Both the position numbers and the translations under genes were made by a program. The notes beneath the pieces are model-generated. The model did not search any database and was not told the origin of the DNA. It was given only the letters and a program-made list of their open reading frames with translations. A DNA stretch of 13,521 bases from JBKJML01 sp046596415 (GTDB taxonomy: Bacteria > Actinomycetota > Thermoleophilia > Gaiellales > Gaiellaceae): NCBI GenBank assembly GCA_046596415.1, contig JBKJML010000214.1:1-13521 (forward strand), given 5' to 3'. Of this stretch, positions 1 to 6,699 are shown piece after piece. Position 1 is the first letter of the stretch. Each line of letters begins with the position of its first letter.

Positions 1-44
1 AGGTCGGAGTCGGCGAGCGTGGCGAGATCGGGCAGGGGTTCCAC
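1..44 (-). CDS. Start of an edge-truncated gene, possibly RsiG-like anti-sigma factor
   Basis: Only about 14 codons are visible; the gene runs out of the window on the left. A GTG at 44-42 (read on the minus strand) is preceded by GAAAGG at 55-50 with a 5-base spacer, a good ribosome binding site. The visible residues read M-E-P-L-P-D-L-A-T-L-A-D-S-D. From memory, an LPDL...L-(S/T)-(D)-(D/E) opening is typical of the actinobacterial RsiG-type anti-sigma/aerial-mycelium family, whose members begin this way before a long helical hairpin. That assignment rests on very few residues and is tentative; that a coding start exists here is somewhat better supported, because a promoter-like pair also lies upstream. 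Confidence 0.4.
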   Translation of the reverse strand, partial: MEPLPDLATLADSD

Positions 45-76
45 GGGAGCCTTTCGCGTCGGCGGTTCGTTCGATC

Positions 77-106
77 AGTAAAGCAGCAGCCAGGCGGAGG
101 GGTCAA
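77..106 (-). promoter_or_regulatory. Candidate promoter for the edge-truncated gene
   Basis: Read on the minus strand, TTGACC (106-101) is followed after 18 bases by TTTACT (82-77). The first matches the housekeeping -35 at five of six positions and the second matches the -10 at four of six. The predicted transcript start near 70 would give a leader of about 26 bases before the GTG at 44. The -35 touches the inverted repeat at 105-121. Assignment is by eye only. Confidence 0.4.
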
Positions 107-121
107 CCTCAGCTTGAGGTT
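105..121. repeat. 7-base perfect inverted repeat after the sugar-nucleotidyltransferase gene
   Basis: AACCTCA (105-111), a 3-base gap, then TGAGGTT (115-121), a perfect inverted repeat lying directly against the stop codon (124-122) of the upstream minus-strand gene. It overlaps by two bases the putative -35 element of the next gene. It could be an operator or a short hairpin that slows read-through. No T-run follows on the minus strand, so a classical terminator is not supported. Confidence 0.4.
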
Positions 122-2638
122 CTACGTGGTTCGTGCCGCAGCAGTGTCTCCCTGCATGATCTCGTCGACGAGCTCGTGGAGTTCTGTGGCGAGCTCGTCC
201 GAGACCGCCTCCGTCGCGCCCTCCGCGTAGAGATGCAGAAGCGGCTCGTCCGGGTCCGGGAGCACCTGGGCCCACCCACGCTCGTCGGTCGCCTTCAGCC
301 CGTCGAGCGTGTCGAGCTCCCGTCCCTGGAGCCGCTCGTTCAGAAGCCTCATCACGGTCCCCTTCTGCGCCCACGGGCAGGCGAGCTGGCGGTGGACAAG
401 CGTCGAGTGCGGCAGTTCCGCCACGAGCTCGGAGAGCGGCGTGCGGATTGGAGCGAGCAGCTCCAAAAGCATCGCGAGATTCGCAACGGCGTCGTAGCCC
501 GGCACGAACTGCGGGAAGACGTAGCCGCCGGCGCCCCCACCGGCGAAGACGACACCATCCTCGGCTGCGCCACGGGTGAGATCGGCGAGCGAGGCTGGAG
601 TGCGGACGACGCGGAGGCTGGTTCCTTCGACCAGGCGGTCGACCTGTCCGGTGACCGTGACCGGGAACACGACATCGCCGGTGCGCCCGGCGGCGCCGAT
701 CAGCTTCAGGAGCAACAGGAGCGTGCGCTCGACCGGCACCTCCTGGCCGAGCTCGTCGACGAGGTAGATCCGTTCCGCCGCTCGGTCGAAGACGACGCCG
801 AAGTCGGCCCCGATCGCAGTGACAAGCCGTTTGGCCTGACCGATCGATTGCGCGAGCTCCGTTCCGGTGGCCTGGCTGTCGTCGGCAAAGAAGCCGTGTG
901 CCGACACCGCTTCGACGCCGAGCGGGCCGACGACGAGCGGTAACACGAACATCGCGGCCGAGTAGCCGTAGTCGACCACGATTCGGAAGCCGCGCTCGCG
1001 GATCGCAGCGACATCGACGGAATCGACCAGGTCATGGGCATAGCTCTCCCGCACGCGGGCCGGGTAGGTGGTGCCGCCGACGTCGGCGTGACCGACACGG
1101 CGCAACTCCTGCCGGGTGAAGTGCTTCTCGATCTCGTTCTGGAGCGACGGCCCGACCTGGATGCCTGGCGGCTCGAAGAAGCGGATCAGCACCACCTCGG
1201 GGTCGGCGTGGCTCGCACCGATGTGGATCCCGGCTGCGAACCCCTGCGTCTTCAGGACGTGGCGCGAGATGGCCGACGGCGACACGCGGAGGTCGGCCAC
1301 CTCGATGCCGGCGGAGTTCAGCCCGGCGATCATCGCTCGTTTGATCATCCGGCACGCAGGCGGCGACTCGCGGCTGGCGACGACCCGGGCGCCTCGTTTG
1401 AGCGCTGTCCCGAGCGCCGCTGCCAGCCGGACGGCCACCTCGGGGGTGAGATCGACGTTGATCAGGCCGGCCACGCCGTCTTTGCCGAACAGGCGCGAGG
1501 AGGAGCGTGACTCCCAGATCAGGTTCTCGTGGACGATCGATCCGGACTCGACCTCCTTGTAAGGGTAGATCCGGACGCCGGGCAGGATCGTCGACTCCGA
1601 GCCGATCGTGACCTGATCGCCGATCGCAGCCCCTTCCTGGACGCGCACGTGGCCGCGGATGTCGCAGCTACGCCCCACGACGGCCCCTTCGATCTGTGTG
1701 CCGCGGCCGATGTGGGTGGAGGCGTCGACGACGCTGTGGGTCGTCCGGGCGCGCTCGCGCAGGGTGACGCTCGTCGAGAGCACCGAGTAGGGCCCGACCG
1801 ACGCGTCCTTCGCGATCCGGCAGTAGTTGCCGATGAACGCCGGGCCTTCGATCTGCTCGATGTCGTCGATCTCGACCCCCTCGCCGAGCCAGACGTTGCC
1901 GCGGAGCCGGATGCCCGGCACGTTCAGCGCGACCTTCTCGTCGAGCGCGTCGAAATTTGCCTGCCGATACTGATCGAGGTTGCCGATGTCCTGCCAGTAG
2001 CCATCGAGCACGAAGCCGTAGAGCGGCCGCCCCATCTTGAGCAGGAGCGGGAACAGCTCCTTCGAGAAGTCGTACGGCCGGTCGGTGGGCACATGGTTCA
2101 GCACTTCGGGCTCGAGCACGTAGATGCCGGTGTTGATCGTGTCCGAGAAGACCTGGCCCCAGGATGGCTTCTCGAGGAAACGCTCGATCTTGCCGTCCTC
2201 GTCGGTGACGACGATCCCGAACTCGAGCGGGTTCGGCACTGCCTTGAGCCCGATCGTGACGGCGGCGCCCTTCTCCTTGTGGAAGGCGACGAGTGCCTGG
2301 AGGTCGACGTCGCAGAGTGCGTCACCCGAGATGACGAGCACCGTCTCGTCCAGCTTCGAGCTCGCCAGTCGCACGGAGCCGGCGGTGCCGAGCGGCTGTT
2401 CCTCGACCGAGTACTCGATGTTGAGGCCGAGCGGCTCGCCGGTGCCGAAATAGGTGCGGAGCGCCTGCGGCAGGAAGGCGAGCGTGACGACGACGTCGTC
2501 GAAGCCGTGCAGCTTGAGGAGCTCGAGGATGTGCTCGATGCAGGGCTTGCCGACGATCGGCACCATCGGCTTCGGCTGGTTCGAGGTGAGCGGCCGCAGC
2601 CGTGTCCCTTCACCGCCTGCCATGACGACCGCTCTCAC
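122..2638 (-). CDS. Mannose-1-phosphate guanylyltransferase fused to a phosphomannomutase-like domain
   Basis: 838-residue cytoplasmic enzyme. Residues 1-235 are a sugar-1-phosphate nucleotidyltransferase domain, with GGEGTRLRPLT at 8-18, PKPMVP at 22-27, SGDALCDVD at 104-112, EKPSWGQ at 156-162 and GYWQDIG at 213-219. Residues ~240-375 form a left-handed beta-helix (hexapeptide repeats). Residues ~385-830 resemble phosphomannomutase/phosphoglucomutase. The expected activity is GTP + mannose-1-phosphate to GDP-mannose, for glycolipid or polysaccharide mannosylation; another NDP-sugar is possible. In the mutase-like half, Ser476 (GASHADPE) remains. The usual DGDGDR metal loop reads DRAAER (618-623), the sugar loop reads GGGAGG (700-705), and RPSGTEP reads LPDPDEP (793-799). 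Mutase activity is therefore doubtful. As I recall, Streptomyces homologues of ~830 residues show similar degeneration. The GTG start (2638) overlaps the preceding stop as GTGA, implying translational coupling. Confidence 0.88.
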   Translation of the reverse strand: MRAVVMAGGEGTRLRPLTSNQPKPMVPIVGKPCIEHILELLKLHGFDDVVVTLAFLPQALRTYFGTGEPLGLNIEYSVEEQPLGTAGSVRLASSKLDETVLVISGDALCDVDLQALVAFHKEKGAAVTIGLKAVPNPLEFGIVVTDEDGKIERFLEKPSWGQVFSDTINTGIYVLEPEVLNHVPTDRPYDFSKELFPLLLKMGRPLYGFVLDGYWQDIGNLDQYRQANFDALDEKVALNVPGIRLRGNVWLGEGVEIDDIEQIEGPAFIGNYCRIAKDASVGPYSVLSTSVTLRERARTTHSVVDASTHIGRGTQIEGAVVGRSCDIRGHVRVQEGAAIGDQVTIGSESTILPGVRIYPYKEVESGSIVHENLIWESRSSSRLFGKDGVAGLINVDLTPEVAVRLAAALGTALKRGARVVASRESPPACRMIKRAMIAGLNSAGIEVADLRVSPSAISRHVLKTQGFAAGIHIGASHADPEVVLIRFFEPPGIQVGPSLQNEIEKHFTRQELRRVGHADVGGTTYPARVRESYAHDLVDSVDVAAIRERGFRIVVDYGYSAAMFVLPLVVGPLGVEAVSAHGFFADDSQATGTELAQSIGQAKRLVTAIGADFGVVFDRAAERIYLVDELGQEVPVERTLLLLLKLIGAAGRTGDVVFPVTVTGQVDRLVEGTSLRVVRTPASLADLTRGAAEDGVVFAGGGAGGYVFPQFVPGYDAVANLAMLLELLAPIRTPLSELVAELPHSTLVHRQLACPWAQKGTVMRLLNERLQGRELDTLDGLKATDERGWAQVLPDPDEPLLHLYAEGATEAVSDELATELHELVDEIMQGDTAAARTT

Positions 2639-3186
2639 GACGCGACCTTGCGCCGTGCGGCGAGCACGTACTGCGACGCCGCGAGCAGGGCGAGGGCGAG
2701 CCCGGTCCAGAAGACCCAGAGCGGCCAGTGGGTGTCGTGGCCACTGACGGTCAGGAACCCGACGGCGAGGTACATGATCCAGGTGGCGAGCTTGCCGAGC
2801 TTGCTGACCGGGACATCGATGCCGCGTGGCATGAGCAATCGATACCCGCCGACGAGGATCACGTCACGTAGGAGGATCGCGAGCGCGCCGGGCCAGGGCA
2901 GTTTGCCTTCGAGCCACAGCAGGATCACGGCGGAGTCGATCATCAGCCGATCGGCGAGCGGATCGGCGAGTCGGCCGAAACGGGATTCGACGTGCCAGCG
3001 GCGCGCGAGCCAGCCGTCGACCTGGTCGGTGACGCCGGCGACGAGGAAGATCCAGCCAGCGGCCCAGCTGGATCCGTCCCCTGCGTGCACGTAGAAGGCG
3101 ATGAAGAACGGGATCAGAGCCAGCCGCAGCATCGTCAGGGCGTTCGGGATCGCAGCGAGCCGCAAGGAGACGGTCTGAGAGGACAC
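2635..3186 (-). CDS. CDP-alcohol phosphatidyltransferase family membrane protein (PgsA/CLS-like)
   Basis: 183-residue integral membrane enzyme that joins a CDP-activated lipid to an alcohol in phospholipid synthesis. The family signature DxxDGxxAR...GxxxDxxxD is intact: D54, D57, G58, A61, R62, G71, D75, D79. Hydrophobic stretches near residues 15-32, 40-53, 84-92, 100-117, 134-147 and 156-172 fit about five to six membrane spans, and the length is normal for the family. Overall look is closest to phosphatidylglycerophosphate synthase, but the acceptor (glycerol-3-phosphate, inositol phosphate or phosphatidylglycerol) cannot be read from motifs alone. The start is GTG at 3186 with no clear ribosome binding site, so a leaderless transcript or another start is possible. 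It overlaps the downstream fusion gene by 4 bases and is divergent from the HutF-like gene with only 33 bases between them. Confidence 0.85.
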   Translation of the reverse strand: MSSQTVSLRLAAIPNALTMLRLALIPFFIAFYVHAGDGSSWAAGWIFLVAGVTDQVDGWLARRWHVESRFGRLADPLADRLMIDSAVILLWLEGKLPWPGALAILLRDVILVGGYRLLMPRGIDVPVSKLGKLATWIMYLAVGFLTVSGHDTHWPLWVFWTGLALALLAASQYVLAARRKVAS

Positions 3187-3219
3187 ATCGCAAGGATAGT
3201 GCTGCTAGCGTCGCCTGCC

Positions 3220-4227
3220 GTGACTGCGACGCTCACGTTGCCGGGATTCGTCAACGCACACACGCACACGTTCCAGCGCGCTCTGCGCGGCCGAGCGGGC
3301 GGCGGCGACTTCTGGGCCTGGCGCGAAGAGATGCTCGCGGAGGCGGAGCGGCAGGACGCCGGGCTCGTGCGGGAGTCCTATGAGCGTGGCTATCGCGAGA
3401 TGCGAGCGGCGGGCTATACGGCGGTCGGCGAGTTCCACTACCTTGGGCTCGCCGAGGCGCGCGCGGCCGCCGCAGCGGCTCGCGCGGCGGGTGTGGAGCT
3501 CGTGCTTCTGCTCGCCGCGTACGCCCGCGGCGGGCTCGAGCGGATGCGGCAGACGAGCGTCTCCGAGTACCTGTCGCAGGTCGAGGAGCTCGCGGGCGAC
3601 GGGATCCGCGTCGGTCTTGCCCCCCACTCCGTTCGCGCGTGCCCTGCCGACTGGCTCGAGGAGATCGGCCGTTACGCCGACCGGGAGCGCCTGCCGCTTC
3701 ATGTCCACGCCGACGAGCAGCCCCGCGAGATCGAGGAGTGCCTCGCCGAGCACGGCTGCCGGCCGATCGAGTTGCTGGCGCGCACCGGCTGCTTGACGGC
3801 GCGGACGACCATCGTCCACGCGACCCACGCCGACGGTGCCGAGCTCGACCGGGTGGCTGCGAGCGGTGCCACGATCTGCACCTGCCCGACGACCGAGGCC
3901 GACCTCGCCGACGGCTTCCTCCCTGCAGCCCGGGCCGAGCACCGCTCGATCCCACTGTGCATCGGCTCGGACTCGAACGTGCGGATCGACCCGTTCGAGG
4001 AGCTGCGGGAGCTGGAGGGGATCGCACGCCGCCAGACCGGCCGCCGCGGGATCTTCGGTACCGAGCGGCTCCTCTGTTTCGGCGCCGACGAGGGGGCACG
4101 CGCGCTCGGGCTCGAGTCGTGGCCGGAGATCGAGATCGACCTCGGTCACCGCTCGCTCGAGGGCGTGGCGCCGGCCGACGTGCACGATGCTCTCATTGCC
4201 GGCTGCGGCGCCGACGTCGTTCTCTAG
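3220..4227 (+). CDS. hutF: Formimidoylglutamate deiminase-like amidohydrolase (short HutF)
   Basis: Metal-dependent amidohydrolase resembling HutF, which hydrolyses N-formimidoyl-glutamate to N-formyl-glutamate and ammonia in histidine breakdown. From the GTG at 3220 it has 335 residues. Visible motifs are HTHTFQ (H14, H16, Q19), FWAWRE (R35), GEFHYLG (Y74), LAPHSVR (R139), HVHADEQ (H163, E166), HATHAD (H200, H203) and GSDSNVR (D251). These match the metal ligands and substrate residues known for the family. HutF is usually ~450 residues. Here the ~45 N-terminal residues before LPGFVNAHTH and the last C-terminal strand are missing, so the beta-sandwich is trimmed. The frame is open upstream to 2992, but those codons lie on the opposite-strand lipid gene and look like shadow. 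GTG at 3199 is an alternative start. No other hut gene is nearby, so a related deaminase role is possible. Confidence 0.72.
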   Translation: MTATLTLPGFVNAHTHTFQRALRGRAGGGDFWAWREEMLAEAERQDAGLVRESYERGYREMRAAGYTAVGEFHYLGLAEARAAAAAARAAGVELVLLLAAYARGGLERMRQTSVSEYLSQVEELAGDGIRVGLAPHSVRACPADWLEEIGRYADRERLPLHVHADEQPREIEECLAEHGCRPIELLARTGCLTARTTIVHATHADGAELDRVAASGATICTCPTTEADLADGFLPAARAEHRSIPLCIGSDSNVRIDPFEELRELEGIARRQTGRRGIFGTERLLCFGADEGARALGLESWPEIEIDLGHRSLEGVAPADVHDALIAGCGADVVL

Positions 4228-4258
4228 ACGCGACCGGAGCCATTGATGTTCGTTCGGG

Positions 4259-4286
4259 CCAGGTCCTGGGCTTCAAGCCCTTCTGG
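4259..4286. terminator. Weak hairpin between convergent genes
   Basis: In the 91-base gap between the convergent amidohydrolase and znuB genes, GGGCT/AGCCC (4268-4280, 3-base loop) is flanked by outer CCAG (4259-4262) and CTGG (4283-4286). Only a short TT follows, so this is at best a weak terminator. I see nothing else in the gap. Confidence 0.25.
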
Positions 4287-4318
4287 GTGCCGTAACGGCC
4301 CTGCTGGTTGTGCCTGGT

Positions 4319-5119
4319 TCAGGCGCGCCCGCGCGCCGCGGCCGTGCCGGCGGTGAGGACGAAGAAGCCGGCGGCGACGAGGACGATTGTGCCGCCGGGT
4401 GGCAAGGCCGCGTAGTAGGAGATCGTGAGCCCGAGGAGCGACGAGGCGAGCCCGATCGCGGCCGAGAGCAGGAGCGTCGAGCGCAGGCTCCACGCGATCC
4501 TGGTCGCGGCGATCACCGGCAGCACCATCAGGGCGGCGATCAGCAGGATGCCGACGATCCGCATCGAGACCGACACGGTCACCGCGGCGAGCGCAGCGAT
4601 CAGAACGTTCACGAGGGAGACGGGCGCACCCGAGACGCGCGCACCCTCCTCGTCGAGTACGACGGCGACGAGTGGACGGTAGAGCGCCGCGACGAGCGCG
4701 AGCGCGACGATCCCGAGCCCCGCGACGACGGCGAGATCGGTTCGCGTCACGGTCAGGATCGAGCCGAACAGGTACTGGAAGAGGTTCACGTTCAGGGCGC
4801 CGGCGCTCGAGATCAGCACGACACCGGCGGCGATGCCCGTGTAGAAGACGAGCGCGAGCGCCTGATCGCCCGCAGTGTCGCGACGCGAGCGGAGCCACTC
4901 GATTGCGAATGCTCCGGCGAGCGAGGCCAGGAGCGCCGTCAGGACCGGCGAGACACCGAGCACGTAACCGAGTGCGACCCCGGCGAAGGCGACATGGCCG
5001 ATCCCGTCGCCGACGAGGCTGAGCCGTCGCTGGACGAGGAAGAAGCCCACTGTCGGCGCGAGCACGCCGACGATCGCGCCCGTCGCGAGCGCGAGCCGCA
5101 TGAATTCGGAGTCAAGCAT
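4319..5119 (-). CDS. znuB: Zinc/manganese ABC transporter permease (ZnuB-like)
   Basis: 266-residue polytopic inner-membrane permease of the ABC-3 family, which forms the metal channel with ZnuC. It is hydrophobic almost throughout, with about seven to nine membrane segments. The FFLVQRRLSLVGDGIGHVAFAGVALG region (residues ~26-51) carries the conserved coupling segment after the first span, and a further family-like stretch, SMRIVGILLIAALMVLPVIAA, lies near residues 204-224. Length is typical. The ATG at 5119 overlaps the end of znuC by 8 bases. It is last in the znuACB unit. Adjacent znuA and a divergent Zur-like regulator favour zinc as the substrate over manganese, but sequence alone does not settle this. 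Confidence 0.9.
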   Translation of the reverse strand: MLDSEFMRLALATGAIVGVLAPTVGFFLVQRRLSLVGDGIGHVAFAGVALGYVLGVSPVLTALLASLAGAFAIEWLRSRRDTAGDQALALVFYTGIAAGVVLISSAGALNVNLFQYLFGSILTVTRTDLAVVAGLGIVALALVAALYRPLVAVVLDEEGARVSGAPVSLVNVLIAALAAVTVSVSMRIVGILLIAALMVLPVIAATRIAWSLRSTLLLSAAIGLASSLLGLTISYYAALPPGGTIVLVAAGFFVLTAGTAAARGRA

Positions 5120-5831
5120 GGTGATGGGACGGGTCGTGCCACAGGCCGGGAAGCTCGTGTGGCGGCCCGTCGAAGGCGATCCCGCCCCGGACGAGCACGA
5201 GCCTCTCCACGAAGTGCTCGACCGCGCCGAACTCGTGCGAGACGTAGAGGACCGTCACTCCGAGCTCGCGGTGCAGCCGGTCGAGCAGGGCCGCCAGTTC
5301 CTCTTGGGCGCTCGCGTCGACGCCGGTCGTCGGTTCGTCGAGCACGAGTAGGCGGGGCTCGCCGGCGAGCGTCTTGGCGATGAAGGCGCGTTGCTGCATC
5401 CCGCCCGAAAGCGACCGCAGCGGCCGGTCGGCCACTTCCACGAGCCCGACTCGAGCAATCGCCTCGTCGACGAGCGCGTGGTCGCGGCGCCGCAGCGGGC
5501 CGACCAGCCCGGCGCGAGCGAGGCGACCGGCGCGAACGACCTCCCGCACCGTCGCCGGCGCATCGGTGCCGAGCACCGAGCGCTGCGCCAGGTAGCCCAG
5601 GTCGGCGCGGCGGCCGAAGTGGTCGGCCGGATCGCCGTAGAGGAGCACGCGGCCGGTGGACGGACGCTCGAGGCCGAGCACGAGCCGCACGAGCGTCGTC
5701 TTGCCGCCGCCATTCGGGCCTGCGATCGCCACGAACTCGCCCTCCTCGACACGAAGGTTCACGCTCTCGAGCACCGGCTCGTTCGAGCCGTAGCGGAAAG
5801 AGACGTGCTCGAGCTCGACCGCTAGTGGCAT
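5112..5831 (-). CDS. znuC: Zinc/manganese ABC transporter ATP-binding protein (ZnuC-like)
   Basis: 239-residue cytoplasmic ATPase that powers metal import with ZnuB. All ABC motifs are present: Walker A GPNGGGKTT (38-46), Q-loop Q83, signature LSGGMQQ (141-147), Walker B LLVLDEP (161-167) and switch His199 (YVSHEF). The start ATG at 5831 overlaps the 3' end of znuA by 10 bases, and its stop overlaps znuB by 8, so the three genes are likely one translationally coupled transcript. The C terminus ends in a short His-rich tail (H232, H236-H238), which could bind metal. Many ABC-3 ATPases have a variable tail, so any sensing role is inference. Confidence 0.93.
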   Translation of the reverse strand: MPLAVELEHVSFRYGSNEPVLESVNLRVEEGEFVAIAGPNGGGKTTLVRLVLGLERPSTGRVLLYGDPADHFGRRADLGYLAQRSVLGTDAPATVREVVRAGRLARAGLVGPLRRRDHALVDEAIARVGLVEVADRPLRSLSGGMQQRAFIAKTLAGEPRLLVLDEPTTGVDASAQEELAALLDRLHRELGVTVLYVSHEFGAVEHFVERLVLVRGGIAFDGPPHELPGLWHDPSHHHA

Positions 5832-6649
5832 CCGAGGCCGTCCTTGAGCGCAGCGAGATTCGCACGCATGACGGTGAAGTAGTCCTCGCCGCGGCTGAGG
5901 TTGTCGGTAGTGAGCCCTTCCAGCGGATCGAGAACGGCGACGCGCGCGCCCGTTTCGCGCGCGACCGTGTCCGCGAGCGCCGCCGAGACGAGCCGCTCGG
6001 CGAAGACTGTCGTCGCCCCGGACCGTCGCACGCGGCCAACGAGTGTCTCGATCCGCTTCGCGTTAGGCTCAGCGTCGGGCGACAGCCCCGTCAGCGCGAT
6101 CTGCTCGAGGCCGTAGCGGCGAGCTAGGTAACCGAATGCAGCGTGGCTCGTGACGAGCTCGCGCCGGTCGCAGCGCGCGAGTGCTGCACGGAAGTCGGTG
6201 TCGAGCGCCCTGGCCCGTGCCTGCAGCGACGCCGAGGGTCGGCCGAGTACCCGGCCGACCGCACCGGCGAGGCTTGCGTACCGGACCGGGTCGAGCCAGA
6301 CATGAGGGTCGTCGTTGGCGGTGAGGCCGGGCAGCAGGTCGACGACTGTCCCAGCCGCTCCGGCCACGGCTTGCTGCACCGCCGGCTGGAAGCCCCCGCC
6401 GAGATAGAGCACCACGTCGGCCGAGCGCACCGCTTCGACGTCGCGCGGCGACAGCTCGACATCGTGCGGCTCCGCGCCCGGCGGCGTCAGGTTCCGCACC
6501 TCGACGGTCGCGCCGCCGATCTGCTCTGCCGCGTAGGCGAGCGGGTAGAAGGCGGCCACGACGCTCGTTCTCCGGTCCGTGCTCTGCGAGCCGCCACAGC
6601 CGGCTAACGCGAGGACAACCAGGGATATGAGAACGATTATCGCTTTCAT
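5822..6649 (-). CDS. znuA: Zinc-binding lipoprotein of ABC transporter (ZnuA-like)
   Basis: 275-residue substrate-binding lipoprotein of the metal-binding cluster A-I family, anchored outside the membrane. The N terminus has a lipoprotein signal, with a hydrophobic core at 4-16 and lipobox LAGC with lipidated Cys18. Metal ligands fit the family pattern: H62 (AEPHDVELS), H116 (DDPHVWLDP), H169 (TSHAAFGYLARRYG) and D241 (VLDPLEG). The long His/Asp-rich loop found in many zinc-specific ZnuAs is missing; only NDD precedes H116. Start ATG at 6649 has AGGG at 6660-6657 at a suitable distance. It is first in the znuACB unit and divergent from the Zur-like gene. Three His plus Asp fits zinc or manganese; the regulator next door argues for zinc. 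Confidence 0.92.
   Translation of the reverse strand: MKAIIVLISLVVLALAGCGGSQSTDRRTSVVAAFYPLAYAAEQIGGATVEVRNLTPPGAEPHDVELSPRDVEAVRSADVVLYLGGGFQPAVQQAVAGAAGTVVDLLPGLTANDDPHVWLDPVRYASLAGAVGRVLGRPSASLQARARALDTDFRAALARCDRRELVTSHAAFGYLARRYGLEQIALTGLSPDAEPNAKRIETLVGRVRRSGATTVFAERLVSAALADTVARETGARVAVLDPLEGLTTDNLSRGEDYFTVMRANLAALKDGLGCH
6628..6642. promoter_or_regulatory. Possible second Zur-like box inside the start of znuA
   Basis: TGAGAACGATTATCG (plus strand) resembles the 7-1-7 Fur/Zur consensus TGATAATGATTATCA, but its own arms match at only 4 of 7 positions. It lies over codons 3-8 of znuA, downstream of the predicted transcript start. It could be a secondary roadblock site or chance, since the codons also encode a hydrophobic signal peptide. 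Confidence 0.25.
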
Positions 6650-6666
6650 GAGGCGACCCTACCACG

Positions 6667-6693
6667 CGATGATATTGAGAGCCGCTATCATCG
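6667..6693. promoter_or_regulatory. Palindromic operator between znuA and zur, likely Zur site with two -10 hexamers
   Basis: CGATGATA (6667-6674) and TATCATCG (6686-6693) form a perfect 8-base inverted repeat around an 11-base spacer, in the 50-base gap between divergent znuA and the Fur-family gene. The TGATA/TATCA half-sites resemble Fur/Zur half-sites. Because of the symmetry, each arm gives a TATCAT hexamer (one mismatch to TATAAT), pointing outward in each direction. Rightward, TATCAT at 6686-6691 would start transcription at about 6698-6700, at the zur ATG itself, implying a leaderless zur mRNA and explaining its poor ribosome binding site. Leftward, TATCAT at 6674-6669 would give znuA a leader of about 13 bases. 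No convincing -35 is seen either way. Regulator identity is inferred from position. Confidence 0.6.
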
Positions 6694-6699
6694 AAGCGG

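Noticed and set aside
105..121. Dyad read as a MerR/SoxR-type operator (CCTCAAG...CTTGAGG-like)
   Set aside because: MerR-class sites sit between the -35 and -10 elements. This dyad is upstream of, and only touches, the -35, and no MerR gene is nearby.
105..121. Same dyad as an intrinsic terminator for the upstream gene
   Set aside because: Only 7 base pairs, 3-base loop and no T-run on the minus strand.
1529..3094. 521-codon open frame on the plus strand opposite the nucleotidyltransferase fusion and the lipid synthase
   Set aside because: Low-complexity shadow of two real minus-strand genes; no domain, and it would require both strands to be coding.
2992..3219. N-terminal extension of the HutF-like protein to the ATG at 2992
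   Set aside because: The extra 76 residues are Asp/Gly/Arg/Gln-rich, lie fully antisense to the CDP-alcohol transferase, and do not resemble a HutF N-terminal domain.
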